This document shows, piece after piece, positions 7,336-17,130 of a stretch of DNA of 64,000 nt. A program made the translations under genes and the position numbers. Numbering within the stretch: the stretch's first letter is position 1; each line of letters starts with the position of its first letter. Where the stretch lies: contig WNDS01000001.1 in assembly GCA_009912235.1 (NCBI GenBank), positions 1 through 64,000 of the forward strand, given 5' to 3'. Source of the stretch: Stenotrophomonas maltophilia (GTDB taxonomy: Bacteria > Pseudomonadota > Gammaproteobacteria > Xanthomonadales > Xanthomonadaceae). Under the pieces are notes generated by a model. That model made no database searches. It saw only the letters and a list, made by a program, of their open reading frames with translations, and was not told where the DNA came from.

Positions 7336-9170
7336 TGCAGGACCTGCTGCCCTATTACGAGCGTGAACTGGCCTACCTGCGGCGCTATGGCCGCGAGTTC
7401 GCCGAACGCTACCCCAAGATCGCCGGGCGCCTGCAGCTGTCTGCCGAAGGCAGCCAGGACCCGCATGTCGAGCGCCTGATCGAGGCCTTCGCGCTGCTCA
7501 GTGCGCGCGTGTCCAAGCGCATCGAGGACGATTACCCCGAATTCACCGATGCGCTGCTGGACGTACTGTATCCGCACTACCTGCGGCCGTTCCCGTCGTG
7601 CTCGATCGCCCATTTCGACATGGAAGGGGTGGCATCCAAGCTCAGCGCGCCGGTGCGCATACCGCGCGGGACCGGCCTGCAGAGCCGCCCGGTGCGTGGC
7701 GTACCCTGCGATTTCCGTACCGCGTATGACGTCGTGCTGGCGCCGGTCGGCATCCAGCAGGTGCAGTACCGCAGCGTGGCCGATGCGCCGATGGCCACGA
7801 CCCCGCCGGCCGGCAGTGGCGGGCAGATCTCGCTGGGTTTCCAGCTGCTGTCCGACCAGCTGGGCTTTGGCCAGCTGGGTACCGACCATCTGCGCCTGTT
7901 CCTGGACGGAGAACCGTCAGTGCGGGCCGCATTGCGCGATGCCCTCATGCTGGGCTTCAAGGCCGCCTATGTCGAATCCGACGGCGATGGACGCTGGCGG
8001 CGCCTGGACAAGGTGCCGCTGAGCCCGGTCGGGTTTGCCGACGACGAGGCGCTGATCGATTTCCCGGCGCGCTCGCATCCGGCCTACCGCCTGTTGACCG
8101 AACTGTTTGCCTACCCGGAAAAGTTCGGCTTCATCGACCTGCACCTGCCGGCCGTCACCGCGGGTGCCAGCCGCCGCTTCACGCTGCACCTGATCCTGCA
8201 GGCCAGTGGCCAGGACCGCGGCAGCGCGATGGTGCTGGAAGAGCTGGGCAGCCATAACGTGCGCCTGGGCTGCACGCCCATCGTCAACCTGTTCCAGACC
8301 AGCGGTGAGCCGATCCGCGTTACCCATCGCACCGTGAACTACCCCGTGCTGGCCGATGCCCGCCGCGCGTTCGCCTACGAGGTCCACGCCATCGACTCGG
8401 TGCATCGCATCCGGCAGACCCCGCAGGGCGAGATCATCCAGGCGTTCCGGTTGTTCTACTCACTGCACCACGGGGAAGACCCTGAGCGCACCGGCCAGTA
8501 CTGGGTTGCCCGCCGCGACGAGGACGTCGCGCGGCAGAGCCCGGGTTTCGAGATGGAGATCAGCTTTGTCGATCTGTCCTTCAACCCGGTCCTGCCACAG
8601 ACCGACACCGTCAGCCTGGAGCTGACCTGCAGCAATCGTGATTTGCCCAACCAGCTGGCCTTCGGCGTGACCGGTGGCGACCTCAGCATCGAGGGCGGCA
8701 GCCCGGCGCGGGCGATCAGCCTGCTGCGCAAGCCGACCAAGCCGATGCGCTTCCGCCACGCGCGTAACGCGCAATGGCGCCTGATCTCGCACCTGTCGCT
8801 GAACCAGCTCTCGCTGACCGGTAGCGGTCTGCCGGCCCTGAAGGAGATGCTGCGCCTGTATGACCTGGCCGGCAGCAGTGTCTCGGCCCGGCAGATTGAC
8901 GGCATCGTGGCGCTGGAGCAGGTGCCGGCCACGACCTGGATGTCCGGCCGCCAGTTCGCTTCGGTGGTACGTGGCCTGGAGATTACCCTGACGATCAATG
9001 AAGCCCACTTCGTGGGCACCGGTGTGGCTGCCTTCGCCCAGGTGATGGACCACTTCTTTGCACTGTACGTGCATGCCAACAGTTTCACCCGCCTGGTGCT
9101 GGTTTCCAGCGAGAGCGGGGAGGAGATCGTCCGATGCCCAGCGCGCAGCGGCGAATCGATCCTGGCGTAG
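7335..9170 (+). CDS. tssF: T6SS baseplate subunit TssF
   Basis: About 611 aa, the normal size for TssF (VasA/ImpG). It begins MQDLLPYYERELAYLRRYGR and continues EFAERYPKIAGRLQL, both diagnostic. ATG 7335 is favoured over the GTG at 7332 because of the TGATG overlap with tssE. It ends 37 nt inside tssG. TssF and TssG form the core of the baseplate wedge. No frameshift or stop was found. Confidence 0.96.
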   Translation: MQDLLPYYERELAYLRRYGREFAERYPKIAGRLQLSAEGSQDPHVERLIEAFALLSARVSKRIEDDYPEFTDALLDVLYPHYLRPFPSCSIAHFDMEGVASKLSAPVRIPRGTGLQSRPVRGVPCDFRTAYDVVLAPVGIQQVQYRSVADAPMATTPPAGSGGQISLGFQLLSDQLGFGQLGTDHLRLFLDGEPSVRAALRDALMLGFKAAYVESDGDGRWRRLDKVPLSPVGFADDEALIDFPARSHPAYRLLTELFAYPEKFGFIDLHLPAVTAGASRRFTLHLILQASGQDRGSAMVLEELGSHNVRLGCTPIVNLFQTSGEPIRVTHRTVNYPVLADARRAFAYEVHAIDSVHRIRQTPQGEIIQAFRLFYSLHHGEDPERTGQYWVARRDEDVARQSPGFEMEISFVDLSFNPVLPQTDTVSLELTCSNRDLPNQLAFGVTGGDLSIEGGSPARAISLLRKPTKPMRFRHARNAQWRLISHLSLNQLSLTGSGLPALKEMLRLYDLAGSSVSARQIDGIVALEQVPATTWMSGRQFASVVRGLEITLTINEAHFVGTGVAAFAQVMDHFFALYVHANSFTRLVLVSSESGEEIVRCPARSGESILA

Positions 9171-10180
9171 CGCAGCAGCTGCTCACCGAACCGCACCGCT
9201 TCCAGTTCTTCCAGGCAGTGCGGGTACTGGAGCAGGTGTTCCAGCGCCAGGGCGTCAAGGCCGGGCAGGCCGTGCCGATGCGCGTGCGGTTCCGCAACTC
9301 GCTGTCGCTGGGGTTCCCGGCTACCGAGCTGGCGGCCGAAGGCGAAATCTATTCGCTCAAGGGCGAGCGGCTGCAGGATCGCGAGGCGATCGAGCAGGCG
9401 CTGATCGGCGAAGAGCTGGCCGAGGTGCACCTCACGCCGCAGTTCATGGGGCTGCTGGGCACCACCGGCGCGCTGCCGCTGCACTACACCGAAACCCTGC
9501 AGTTGCGCGAGCTGTACGAGCGCGACCGTACTGCGCGCGCGTTCCTGGACATCTTCTCCACCCGTGCGGTATCGCTGCATTACGCGGCCTGGAAGAAGCA
9601 TCGCCTGGCCCTGCAGTACGAACTGGACCGTCGCGAGCGCTTCCTGCCGCTGGTGCTGTCGCTGCTTGGCATGGGCATGAGCGAGCTGCGCGACCGCCTG
9701 CATGAGGGCGGGGGGGGGGAGATCTTCGACCAGGCGGTGGCGTATTACGCCGGTGCCATCCGCCAGCGCCCGGTGTCCGCTGCGCTGATGCAGCGGGTGC
9801 TCTCCGACTACTTCCAGGTGCCCTTGCACCTGGAGCAGTTCGTCGGGGCGTGGTACCGCGTGCCCGCCGGGCAGGCCACCCGCCTGGGGCAGGCCAACGC
9901 GGTGCTGGGTGCCAGTGCGCTGGCCGGTGATCGGGTGTGGCAGCGCGATCTGCGCCTGCGCCTGCGCATCGGCCCGCTGCGCAGGCAGGCTTTTGACGAT
10001 TTCCTGCCCGGTGGTTCGGCCGCCGAGGCGCTGGCCAAATGGTTGTCGCTGCTGACCGGCGGCACCCTGGAATACGAAGTACGGCTGGTGCTGCGCGCCG
10101 AGGATGTGCAGGGCAGCGCACTCGGTGGCAGTGGCGGCGCCCGCCTGGGCTGGGACAGCTACCTGAGTTCGCGGCCGTAG
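9134..10180 (+). CDS. tssG: T6SS baseplate subunit TssG
   Basis: 348 aa. TssG (VasB/ImpH) opens with PHRFQFFQAVRVLEQVFQRQ, then VRFRNSLSLGFPATE, both family-typical. The frame is intact. It contains a run of ten G at 9710-9719 that encodes most of a short Gly stretch before EIFDQAVAYYAGA. This tract is a likely hot spot for slippage or miscalling, and a change of one base would remove the C-terminal 40 percent. The gene overlaps tssF by 37 nt. Confidence 0.95.
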   Translation: MPSAQRRIDPGVAQQLLTEPHRFQFFQAVRVLEQVFQRQGVKAGQAVPMRVRFRNSLSLGFPATELAAEGEIYSLKGERLQDREAIEQALIGEELAEVHLTPQFMGLLGTTGALPLHYTETLQLRELYERDRTARAFLDIFSTRAVSLHYAAWKKHRLALQYELDRRERFLPLVLSLLGMGMSELRDRLHEGGGGEIFDQAVAYYAGAIRQRPVSAALMQRVLSDYFQVPLHLEQFVGAWYRVPAGQATRLGQANAVLGASALAGDRVWQRDLRLRLRIGPLRRQAFDDFLPGGSAAEALAKWLSLLTGGTLEYEVRLVLRAEDVQGSALGGSGGARLGWDSYLSSRP

Positions 10181-10205
10181 ACCACCTCGCGTGAGGACAC
10201 CACCT

Positions 10206-10298
10206 ATGGCATCCACACGCTGCAATGACAACGCGCCGACGGTCTTCGTGCCGGCGGCCCCCGAACGGTTCCAGCAAGGAGTGCGCGTTTCCGCATGA
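10206..10298 (+). CDS. Possible 30-aa leader peptide before clpV
   Basis: ATG 10206 has GAGGACA a few nt upstream. The frame runs 30 codons and ends in a TGA that overlaps the clpV ATG (ATGA at 10295-10298). The composition (STRCNDNAPTVFVPAAPERF) resembles nothing I know. The overlap could couple clpV translation to it. It could equally be chance in the 114-nt tssG-clpV gap. Confidence 0.22.
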   Translation: MASTRCNDNAPTVFVPAAPERFQQGVRVSA

Positions 10299-13048
10299 GC
10301 ATCAACCTCAAGACCCTGATCAGCAAGCTGGATGACACCTGCCGCCAGGCGGCCGAGCGGGCGGCAAACCTGTGCATGGCGCGCGGCAACTACGAGGTGG
10401 ACCTCGAACATCTGTTCCTGGCGCTGCTGGAGCAGCCGCAGAGCGATTTCGTGTTGATTGCCCGCCGCAGCGGCATCGCACCCGAGGCGCTGGAGCGTGA
10501 TCTCAACGACGAGGTCGGCCAGTTCAAGACCGGCAATGCCCGCACTCCGGTGTTCTCCCAGCACATCCCGGCGCTGTTCGAACACGCCTGGCTGATCGCC
10601 TCGCTGGATTCGGAAACCACCCGCATCCGCAGTGGCCACCTGCTGCTGGCGCTGCTGACCGAGCCGGACCTGGCGCAGCTGGCCTAGCGCGGTTCCAAGC
10701 TGTTCGTCCGCTTCAAGCGCGATGATCTCAAGCACGATTTCGCCAAGCTCACCGAGGGCTCGCAGGAGGCGGCACAGACCGTGCGCTTTGCCGATGCCTC
10801 GGCCACCGGCGAGAACCCCGAGGGCGAAGAGGTGGTCGCCGGTGAGGCCAAGGGCGGCCTGTCGCGCACCCCGGCGCTGGACCAGTTCACGACCAACCTG
10901 ACCCAGCGCGCCCGCGATGGGAAGATCGACCCGGTGATCGGCCGCGATGGCGAGATCCGCCAGGTGATCGACATTCTGATGCGCCGCCGCCAGAACAACC
11001 CGATCCTCACCGGCGAGGCCGGCGTGGGCAAGACCGCCGTCGTTGAAGGCCTGGCGCGCCGTATTGCGGACAAGAACGTACCCGATGTCCTGCAGGGCGT
11101 GGAACTGCACACCCTGGACATGGGCCTGCTGCAGGCCGGGGCCAGCGTCAAGGGCGAGTTCGAGAACCGCCTGAAGAGCGTGATCGATGAGGTCAAGAAG
11201 AGCCCGCATCCGATCATCCTGTTCATCGACGAGGCCCATACGATGATCGGCGCCGGTGGCACCGCCGGGCAGAACGACGCCGCCAACCTGCTCAAGCCGG
11301 CACTGGCGCGCGGCGAGCTGCGGACCATCGCCGCCACCACCTGGGGTGAGTACAAGAAGTACTTCGAGAAGGACGCCGCGCTGGCCCGCCGCTTCCAGGT
11401 GGTGAAGGTCGAGGAGCCCAGCGAGGCACTGGCCGCCGCGATGCTGCGTGGCATGGTCGGGCTGATGGAGGCGCACTTCAACATCCGCGTGCTGGATGAG
11501 GCCGTCACCGAGGCCGTCCGCCTGTCGCACCGCTACATCAGCGGCCGCCAGCTGCCGGACAAGGCGGTCAGCGTGCTCGACACGGCCTGCGCCAAGGTGG
11601 CGCTGGGCCAGAGCGCCACGCCGGCCATTATTGAAGACACGCGCAAGCACCTGGATCGCCTGCAGGCGGAGATCGTCGCGCTGCAGCGCGAAGCGGCTGG
11701 TGGCAGTGACCAGCATGGCGAGCGCCTGGCCGAACTGCATGCGCAGCAGGCCGAGGCGCAGGCCATCCTGGCCAGCAACGAAGAGCGTCTGGGCCACGAG
11801 CGTGAACTGGCCGGGCGCATCGCGGCGTTGCGCCAGCAGCTGGAACAGGGCAACGATGACGTACCGGCGGCAGAGGCCGGCAGTGACGACTTCGATGGTG
11901 ACGTCGCGGTGGCCAAGCCTGCCGCCAAGCGCGGCAAGGCCAAGTCGGCGCTGTCACCGCAGCATGCCGAACTGGCACAGCTGCAGGCAGAGCTGCGCAC
12001 GCTGCAGGGCGAAACGCCGATGGTGCCGCTGCAGGTCGATGGCACGGTGGTGGCCGAGATCGTCTCGGCCTGGACCGGTGTTCCGCTGGGCCGCATGGTC
12101 AAGGATGAGATCCGCACCGTGTGGACCCTGGGCACCCTGCTGGTGGAGCGGGTGATCGGGCAGGACCACGCACTCGATGCCATCGCACAGCGCGTGCGCA
12201 CGGCCACGGCCAAGCTGGAGGACCCGAACAAGCCGCGCGGTGTCTTCATGTTCGTCGGCCCGTCCGGCGTGGGCAAGACCGAGACGGCGCTGGCGCTGGC
12301 CGACATCCTCTATGGCGGCGAGCGCAAGCTGGTCACCATCAACATGAGCGAGTACCAGGAAGCGCACAGCGTCTCGGGCCTGAAGGGCTCGCCGCCGGGT
12401 TATGTCGGTTACGGGGAAGGTGGCGTGCTGACCGAGGCGGTGCGCCGCAACCCGTACAGCGTGGTGCTGCTGGACGAGGTCGAGAAGGCCCGCCCGGACG
12501 TGCTGGAAATGTTCTTCCAGGTATTCGACAAGGGCGTGATGGACGATGCCGAAGGGCGCGAGATCGACTTCCGCAATACCCTGATCATCCTTACCTCCAA
12601 CATCGGCTCCTCGCAGATCATGCAGGCGTGCCTGAACAAGCTGGCGGAGGAGGTTCCCGCCGCCGACGCGCTGGCCGAGGCGCTGCGCCCGGTCCTGATG
12701 CGCAGCTTCAAGCCGGCGTTCCTGGGCCGCCTGAAGGTGGTGCCGTATTGCCCGATCAGCGATGACGTACTGGCGCGGATCATCACGCTCAAGCTCGGCC
12801 GCATCCGCGACCGCGTCAGCGCCAACCACAAGGCCACCTTCAGCTGGGACGACAGCCTGGTGGAGGCCGTGCTTGCGCGTTGCACCGAAGTGGACTCGGG
12901 TGCGCGCAACGTTGACCACATCCTCAACGGAACACTGCTGCCGGAAATCGCCGAGAGCGTGCTGGCGGCGATGGCCGAGGGGAACCGGATCAACGCCATC
13001 AAGGTCACCGCCGGCAAGAAGGGTGACTTCAAATACAAAGTGTCTTGA
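10295..13048 (+). pseudogene. tssH: T6SS sheath-disassembly ATPase TssH/ClpV with an in-frame TAG
   Basis: 917 codons plus stop in one frame, the normal ClpV length. ClpV unfolds contracted TssBC sheaths for reuse. The N-domain binds the TssC helix; the first AAA+ module has Walker A GEAGVGKT (about residue 240) and Walker B ILFIDEAH (about 307); a coiled-coil middle domain lies at about 440-590; the second AAA+ module has GPSGVGKTE (about 655) and LLDEVEKA (about 724). Codon 131 (10685-10687) is TAG, between DLAQLA and RGSKLF, where the family reads straight through. As written, the product ends after the N-domain. Re-initiation inside would give a protein lacking that domain. Either a real nonsense mutation or a sequencing error. 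Confidence 0.9.
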
Positions 13049-13070
13049 CAAGGAACCAAGGAGAACACGC

Positions 13071-13421
13071 ATGGAATTCTATGGATTCAACCGCGAGGCG
13101 GCCTTCAACCACTGCGACAGCCTGGAACTGGGGCTGGGCCGTGAACTCGACCGCGTCCGCGCCTGGAACCGGCTGCGTCCGGAGCACGTGATCGAACTGC
13201 TGGACAGCGCCGTTCCGGCCGCCCGCCAGGATGCGCGCAACGTGGCCGCGCAGATCAGCCGCGGCGCCTGGCGCATCCACATGGATGCCCCGGTGGTGGG
13301 CAAGCCGCAGCTGGTGGCCAATGTGCGCGAGCTGCAGATCACCGCCGGTGGCCGTGACTACCGTCTGAAGATCAGCGAAGGCGTGCGCCTGCAGCTGGAA
13401 GAGATCGTCCAGGCCGCGTAA
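13071..13421 (+). CDS. Small T6SS-cluster protein of unknown function
   Basis: 116 aa. The start is well supported by AAGGAG 7 nt upstream. The protein begins MEFYGFNREAAFNHCDSLEL, has no signal peptide or membrane segment, and looks like a mixed alpha/beta cytoplasmic protein ending in a helix (LQLEEIVQAA). It lies 22 nt after clpV and before vgrG1, in the structural part of the cluster, so a chaperone or adaptor for ClpV or VgrG is possible. I do not recognise the family. Confidence 0.75.
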   Translation: MEFYGFNREAAFNHCDSLELGLGRELDRVRAWNRLRPEHVIELLDSAVPAARQDARNVAAQISRGAWRIHMDAPVVGKPQLVANVRELQITAGGRDYRLKISEGVRLQLEEIVQAA

Positions 13422-13536
13422 TGGCCCCGTGTGCCTGCCGCTCTTCGGGGCGCAGGCGCGCAGGGCGGCAACGGAGGACACCGATGCGCACGCCGCATGC
13501 AGACCACCTAGAAGTACGGAACGTCGGGGAAGGACC

Positions 13537-16275
13537 ATGGACCTGGTAAACAACCTGCGCACAACCCTGGCCGGCCCCGGCCAGGCGCAGCGCTTCCTCA
13601 GGCTGCACACGTCGCTTGGAAGCGACGTGCTGGTGGCCGAAACCCTGGATGGCGTCGAGCAGATCGACGGCATCGGTTTCCAGTGGACGATCACCGCACT
13701 GTCAGTGGATGCCAACCTGGCGCTGGCGGGTCTGGTCGGGCAGGGCGCCCTGCTGGAGCTGCAGCAGGCCGATGGCAGCCTGCGGCCCCTGCATGGCCGC
13801 ATCACCGCCGCAGAGCGGCTGAGCAGCAATGGCGGCCTGGCGCGTTACCGACTGCGCTTGCAGCCGTGGCTGGCCTTCCTGTCGCAGCGCGTGGACAGCT
13901 ACGTCTTCCACGACAAGACCGTCGTGGAGATCGTCGAAGACATCTTCGCGGACTACCAGGGGCTTGCCCCGGCCTGGCGGTGGTCGCTGGGCGATGCCAG
14001 CCAGTACGCCCGGCGCAGCCTGACCACGCAGTATCACGAGAGTGACCTGGCCTTCCTCCAGCGCCTGCTGGCCGAAGAAGGCATCTATTACTGGTTCGAG
14101 CATGTCGGCGAACCCGGTGACAGCGATTTTGGCAGCCACACGATGGTGCTGGCCGACCACAGCCACGACACCAACGAGCTGGGCTCGGTGCGTTTCCACC
14201 GCCGCGATGCCAGCGAGCGCAGCGACACCGTGCAGCAGTGGTCCGACGCCCACCGCTGGCGTCCCTCGAAAGTCGAGCGCGCGACCTGGGATTACCGGAC
14301 GCTGGAGCGCAGCCAAGCCAGCGCGCAGGCCGAGCAGGACCATGATCTGGGCATCGTCGACAGCGATACCTGTGGCCCCTACGGCTGGCAGGACAACGCA
14401 CGTGGGCAGCGCCGCGCACAGCAGCATCTGGATGCCCTGCGCGTGCAGGCGCATACCATCGAGGGCGCCGGCCAATGGCGCCGCCTGGCCCCTGGTGCGC
14501 GCTTCGGCCTGCAGCAGCACCCGCAGGTAGGCGAGGACGCCACGTTCCTGTGCCTGTCCGTGTATCACCAGGCCCGCAACAATCTCGACGCCGACGTGTT
14601 CGATGCGTTGGAGCAGCAGCTTGGCCCGGCCAGCGTGGCCATGCCGGTCCTGTCAGCCGCCCTGGCCGGGCTTGCCTACGGCAGCGATGCCAGCGAAATC
14701 ACGACGGCGTTCTACGACAACCGTTTCGTCGCCATTCCGGCCGAGGTGACCTACCGCCCACAGACCACCGACGGGCATGGCGCGCACCTGCATCCGCGGT
14801 CGACGATCACCGGCACGCTCAGCGCGATCGTGGTCAGCGACGGCGATCCACTGCTGTCCGATCGCGATCACCGCATCAAGGTGCAGTTCCCGTGGCAGCG
14901 CGGCGGCAATGCCAGCCACGGCTTGTCCCATTCGGCGGGCGACGACAACGCGCCAGCCTCCGGCGGCGCCTGGACCTGGGTGCGGGTGATGACCCCCTGG
15001 ACAGGCGACAACTGGGGCGGCGTGGTGCTGCCGCGCCGCGGCCAGGAAGTGCTGGTCGCCTTCCTGGAGGGCGACATCGACCGCCCGGTCGTGGTCGGTG
15101 CGGTGTACAACGGGCGTGGCCAGCAGGACGCGCAGCACAACCAGGTGCAGGGCGGCGGCAACGCCACCGGCAATGCTGCCGCGTGGTTCGAGGGCAATGA
15201 CCATGCCGCGGTGTACACCGGGTTCAAGAGCCAGGCGCTGGCCGACAGCCAGGGCGGTACCGGCGGTTACCAGCAGCTGCGCTTCGACGACACGCCCGGG
15301 CAGGGCCGTGCCCAGCTGTCCACCACCCAGCACCAGAGTACCCTGACGCTGGGGCACCTGAAGGGTGGTGACGACAATGTGCGTGAGACCGAGCGTGGCT
15401 TTGGCGTGGAGCTGTCCACCCAGGCCCAGGGCGCTCTGCGTGCTGGACGCAGCCTGTTGCTGACTACCGAACAGGGCACGCCACAGATGGCTGCGCCGCA
15501 GGCCCTGACCCAGCTGCAGGAAAGCCAGCAGCTGCTGCAGCAGCTGGCGGAATCGGCAAAGAGCCAGCAGGCGCAGTTGCCCAGCGACCCGGACGAGCTG
15601 CCCGTGGATGCGACGCTGAAGGAACTGCAGGAGCACCTGCGCGCCACCCACAGCGGCAGCGCGGCGGGCAGCATTTCCGGTGGTGATGGCGATGCACCGG
15701 GATGGAGCGCGCCGATCCTGATGGGCAGTGGCGTTGCTGGCCTGCTGAGCCTGACGCCGGCCGACCAGGTGTGGGTGAGCGGCACGCACACCACGCTGGC
15801 GAGCGGCGTGGCACTGAACTGGATGACTCAAGGCTCGCTCACACTGGCCGTGGCCGGTGGGCTGGTCCTGTATACCGCCGGGACGGAGGCCAGCGGGGAA
15901 AGCCCGAACCAGGAGCGCGGCATCGCGCTGCATGCTGCGCAGGGCAAGGTGAGCGCACGCGCGCACAAGAACCAGGCCATCGTAGCCGCCAAGACCCAGG
16001 TACGGATCGTCAGCACGGAGGCGGATGTGGCGCTGTCGGCGCCGGCCAAGCATCTGCTGGCGACGGCGGCCGGTGCCTACCTCCGGATCAAGGGCGACAA
16101 CATCGAGCTGGGCGCGCCGGGCAAGGTGGAGTTCAAGGCGAGCCAGCGGGAGTGGACCGGGCCGGCTAGTGTGGCGGGGGAGGCGAAGGTGCCGGAGGGA
16201 TCGCACAAAGCATGTGAATACCGAGTAGGCGCAGCTGAGACTTCAGGTGCTGGCTTGATTCCATTGGAGGCCTGA
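13537..16275 (+). CDS. vgrG: VgrG1 spike protein (TssI) with DUF2345 extension
   Basis: 912 aa. The start at 13537 is set by GGGGAAGGA just upstream. The N-terminal gp27-like part (LHTSLGSDVLVAETLDGVE, SDLAFLQRLLAEEGIYYWFE) is followed by the gp5-like OB region (RIKVQFPWQRGG, WVRVMTPW, GQEVLVAFLEGDIDRPVVVG) and a DUF2345-type C-terminal needle (about 630-890) with repeated short beta motifs. The C-terminal tail of about 30 residues is less GC-rich and may be the cargo-specific end. It is directly followed by a DUF4123 adaptor and a VasX-like effector, so this VgrG probably delivers that toxin. Confidence 0.95.
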   Translation: MDLVNNLRTTLAGPGQAQRFLRLHTSLGSDVLVAETLDGVEQIDGIGFQWTITALSVDANLALAGLVGQGALLELQQADGSLRPLHGRITAAERLSSNGGLARYRLRLQPWLAFLSQRVDSYVFHDKTVVEIVEDIFADYQGLAPAWRWSLGDASQYARRSLTTQYHESDLAFLQRLLAEEGIYYWFEHVGEPGDSDFGSHTMVLADHSHDTNELGSVRFHRRDASERSDTVQQWSDAHRWRPSKVERATWDYRTLERSQASAQAEQDHDLGIVDSDTCGPYGWQDNARGQRRAQQHLDALRVQAHTIEGAGQWRRLAPGARFGLQQHPQVGEDATFLCLSVYHQARNNLDADVFDALEQQLGPASVAMPVLSAALAGLAYGSDASEITTAFYDNRFVAIPAEVTYRPQTTDGHGAHLHPRSTITGTLSAIVVSDGDPLLSDRDHRIKVQFPWQRGGNASHGLSHSAGDDNAPASGGAWTWVRVMTPWTGDNWGGVVLPRRGQEVLVAFLEGDIDRPVVVGAVYNGRGQQDAQHNQVQGGGNATGNAAAWFEGNDHAAVYTGFKSQALADSQGGTGGYQQLRFDDTPGQGRAQLSTTQHQSTLTLGHLKGGDDNVRETERGFGVELSTQAQGALRAGRSLLLTTEQGTPQMAAPQALTQLQESQQLLQQLAESAKSQQAQLPSDPDELPVDATLKELQEHLRATHSGSAAGSISGGDGDAPGWSAPILMGSGVAGLLSLTPADQVWVSGTHTTLASGVALNWMTQGSLTLAVAGGLVLYTAGTEASGESPNQERGIALHAAQGKVSARAHKNQAIVAAKTQVRIVSTEADVALSAPAKHLLATAAGAYLRIKGDNIELGAPGKVEFKASQREWTGPASVAGEAKVPEGSHKACEYRVGAAETSGAGLIPLEA

Positions 16276-16278
16276 AAG

Positions 16279-17130
16279 ATGCACCTTGACCATCGAATGT
16301 TTGAGCGCCATCAGTACGCATTGATCAATCCATTGCAGATTGATCGGCGGATTATCCGACTCTGGCCATGCGAGCCCATTGTGCCGAAAGAGCTCCGTGG
16401 GCAGAGGAACCTGTTCCCTTATCTACTCCAGCTTGACGAGATGGCTGCTGATGCACGTCTTGTGGCGCTCGATGACACAGTGAACTATGCCCGCGAGCAT
16501 GAGCGGTCCCCGTTCTCTGCTCTACTTGTCTGTCAGGCTGGCTCGGATCATCTCCGCCGTCACCTTGCGCGCATGATGGTGCGGAAGATTGAAGGTGAGC
16601 AGATGCTATTCAGGTACTACGATCCCAGAGTATGGAATGCATTAAGGTGGATCCTCTCACCCTCGCAACTGGATGCGCTGCTTGGTCCAATTCAATCGTG
16701 GACTGCGCCAATGGGATGCAATGATAGTTGGGATGCCTGTGATAATAAGGGCTCACGCAACGTTCAGTTACGGTTTGCTTCGGATCAGATACATCCCATT
16801 TCCGCGCTGGCATCAGTCAACAAAGTCATCGATCGGCTGCATCAGGAAAGATGCGGTGCCGATAGCTTCAGCCTGTCAAAGCAGGTATTTAATGAAATTA
16901 TTAAAGCTGCTGAGCTAGGATTGATTGATGCCGATGATCAAGAGGCGTTTGCATTCGTTTCTATGATCCATTCACCTGCTATCCACGCCGGGCCGCTCTA
17001 CCAGGAGGCGCTTCGCATAGCCATCGAAGAGCCTGGTGCGTACAGAAGCATGGTTGCAGGGGCTCTCGACGACGAAGAGGTTGAGTCATCATTGCAAAAG
17101 CAGCATCAAGGAGTTTGGCAGCATGGATAA
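16279..17130 (+). CDS. DUF4123 effector adaptor/chaperone (Tap/TEC type)
   Basis: 283 aa. DUF4123 proteins load effectors onto their cognate VgrG. The pattern EGEQMLFRYYDPRVWNALRW near residue 110-130 is the family hallmark, with a preceding SPFSALLVCQAGSD segment and a C-terminal helical extension (about 180-283). It lies between vgrG1 and the VasX-like gene and overlaps the latter by 8 nt, so it should be specific for that effector. From here codon use becomes less GC-rich than in the core genes, a sign of separate origin. Confidence 0.88.
   Translation: MHLDHRMFERHQYALINPLQIDRRIIRLWPCEPIVPKELRGQRNLFPYLLQLDEMAADARLVALDDTVNYAREHERSPFSALLVCQAGSDHLRRHLARMMVRKIEGEQMLFRYYDPRVWNALRWILSPSQLDALLGPIQSWTAPMGCNDSWDACDNKGSRNVQLRFASDQIHPISALASVNKVIDRLHQERCGADSFSLSKQVFNEIIKAAELGLIDADDQEAFAFVSMIHSPAIHAGPLYQEALRIAIEEPGAYRSMVAGALDDEEVESSLQKQHQGVWQHG

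Noticed and set aside
8456-11797. An 1113-aa leftward open frame opposite tssF, tssG and clpV
   Set aside because: It is antisense to three clearly recognised T6SS genes, its composition follows the complement of their codons, and it has no domain logic. High GC makes long antisense frames common.
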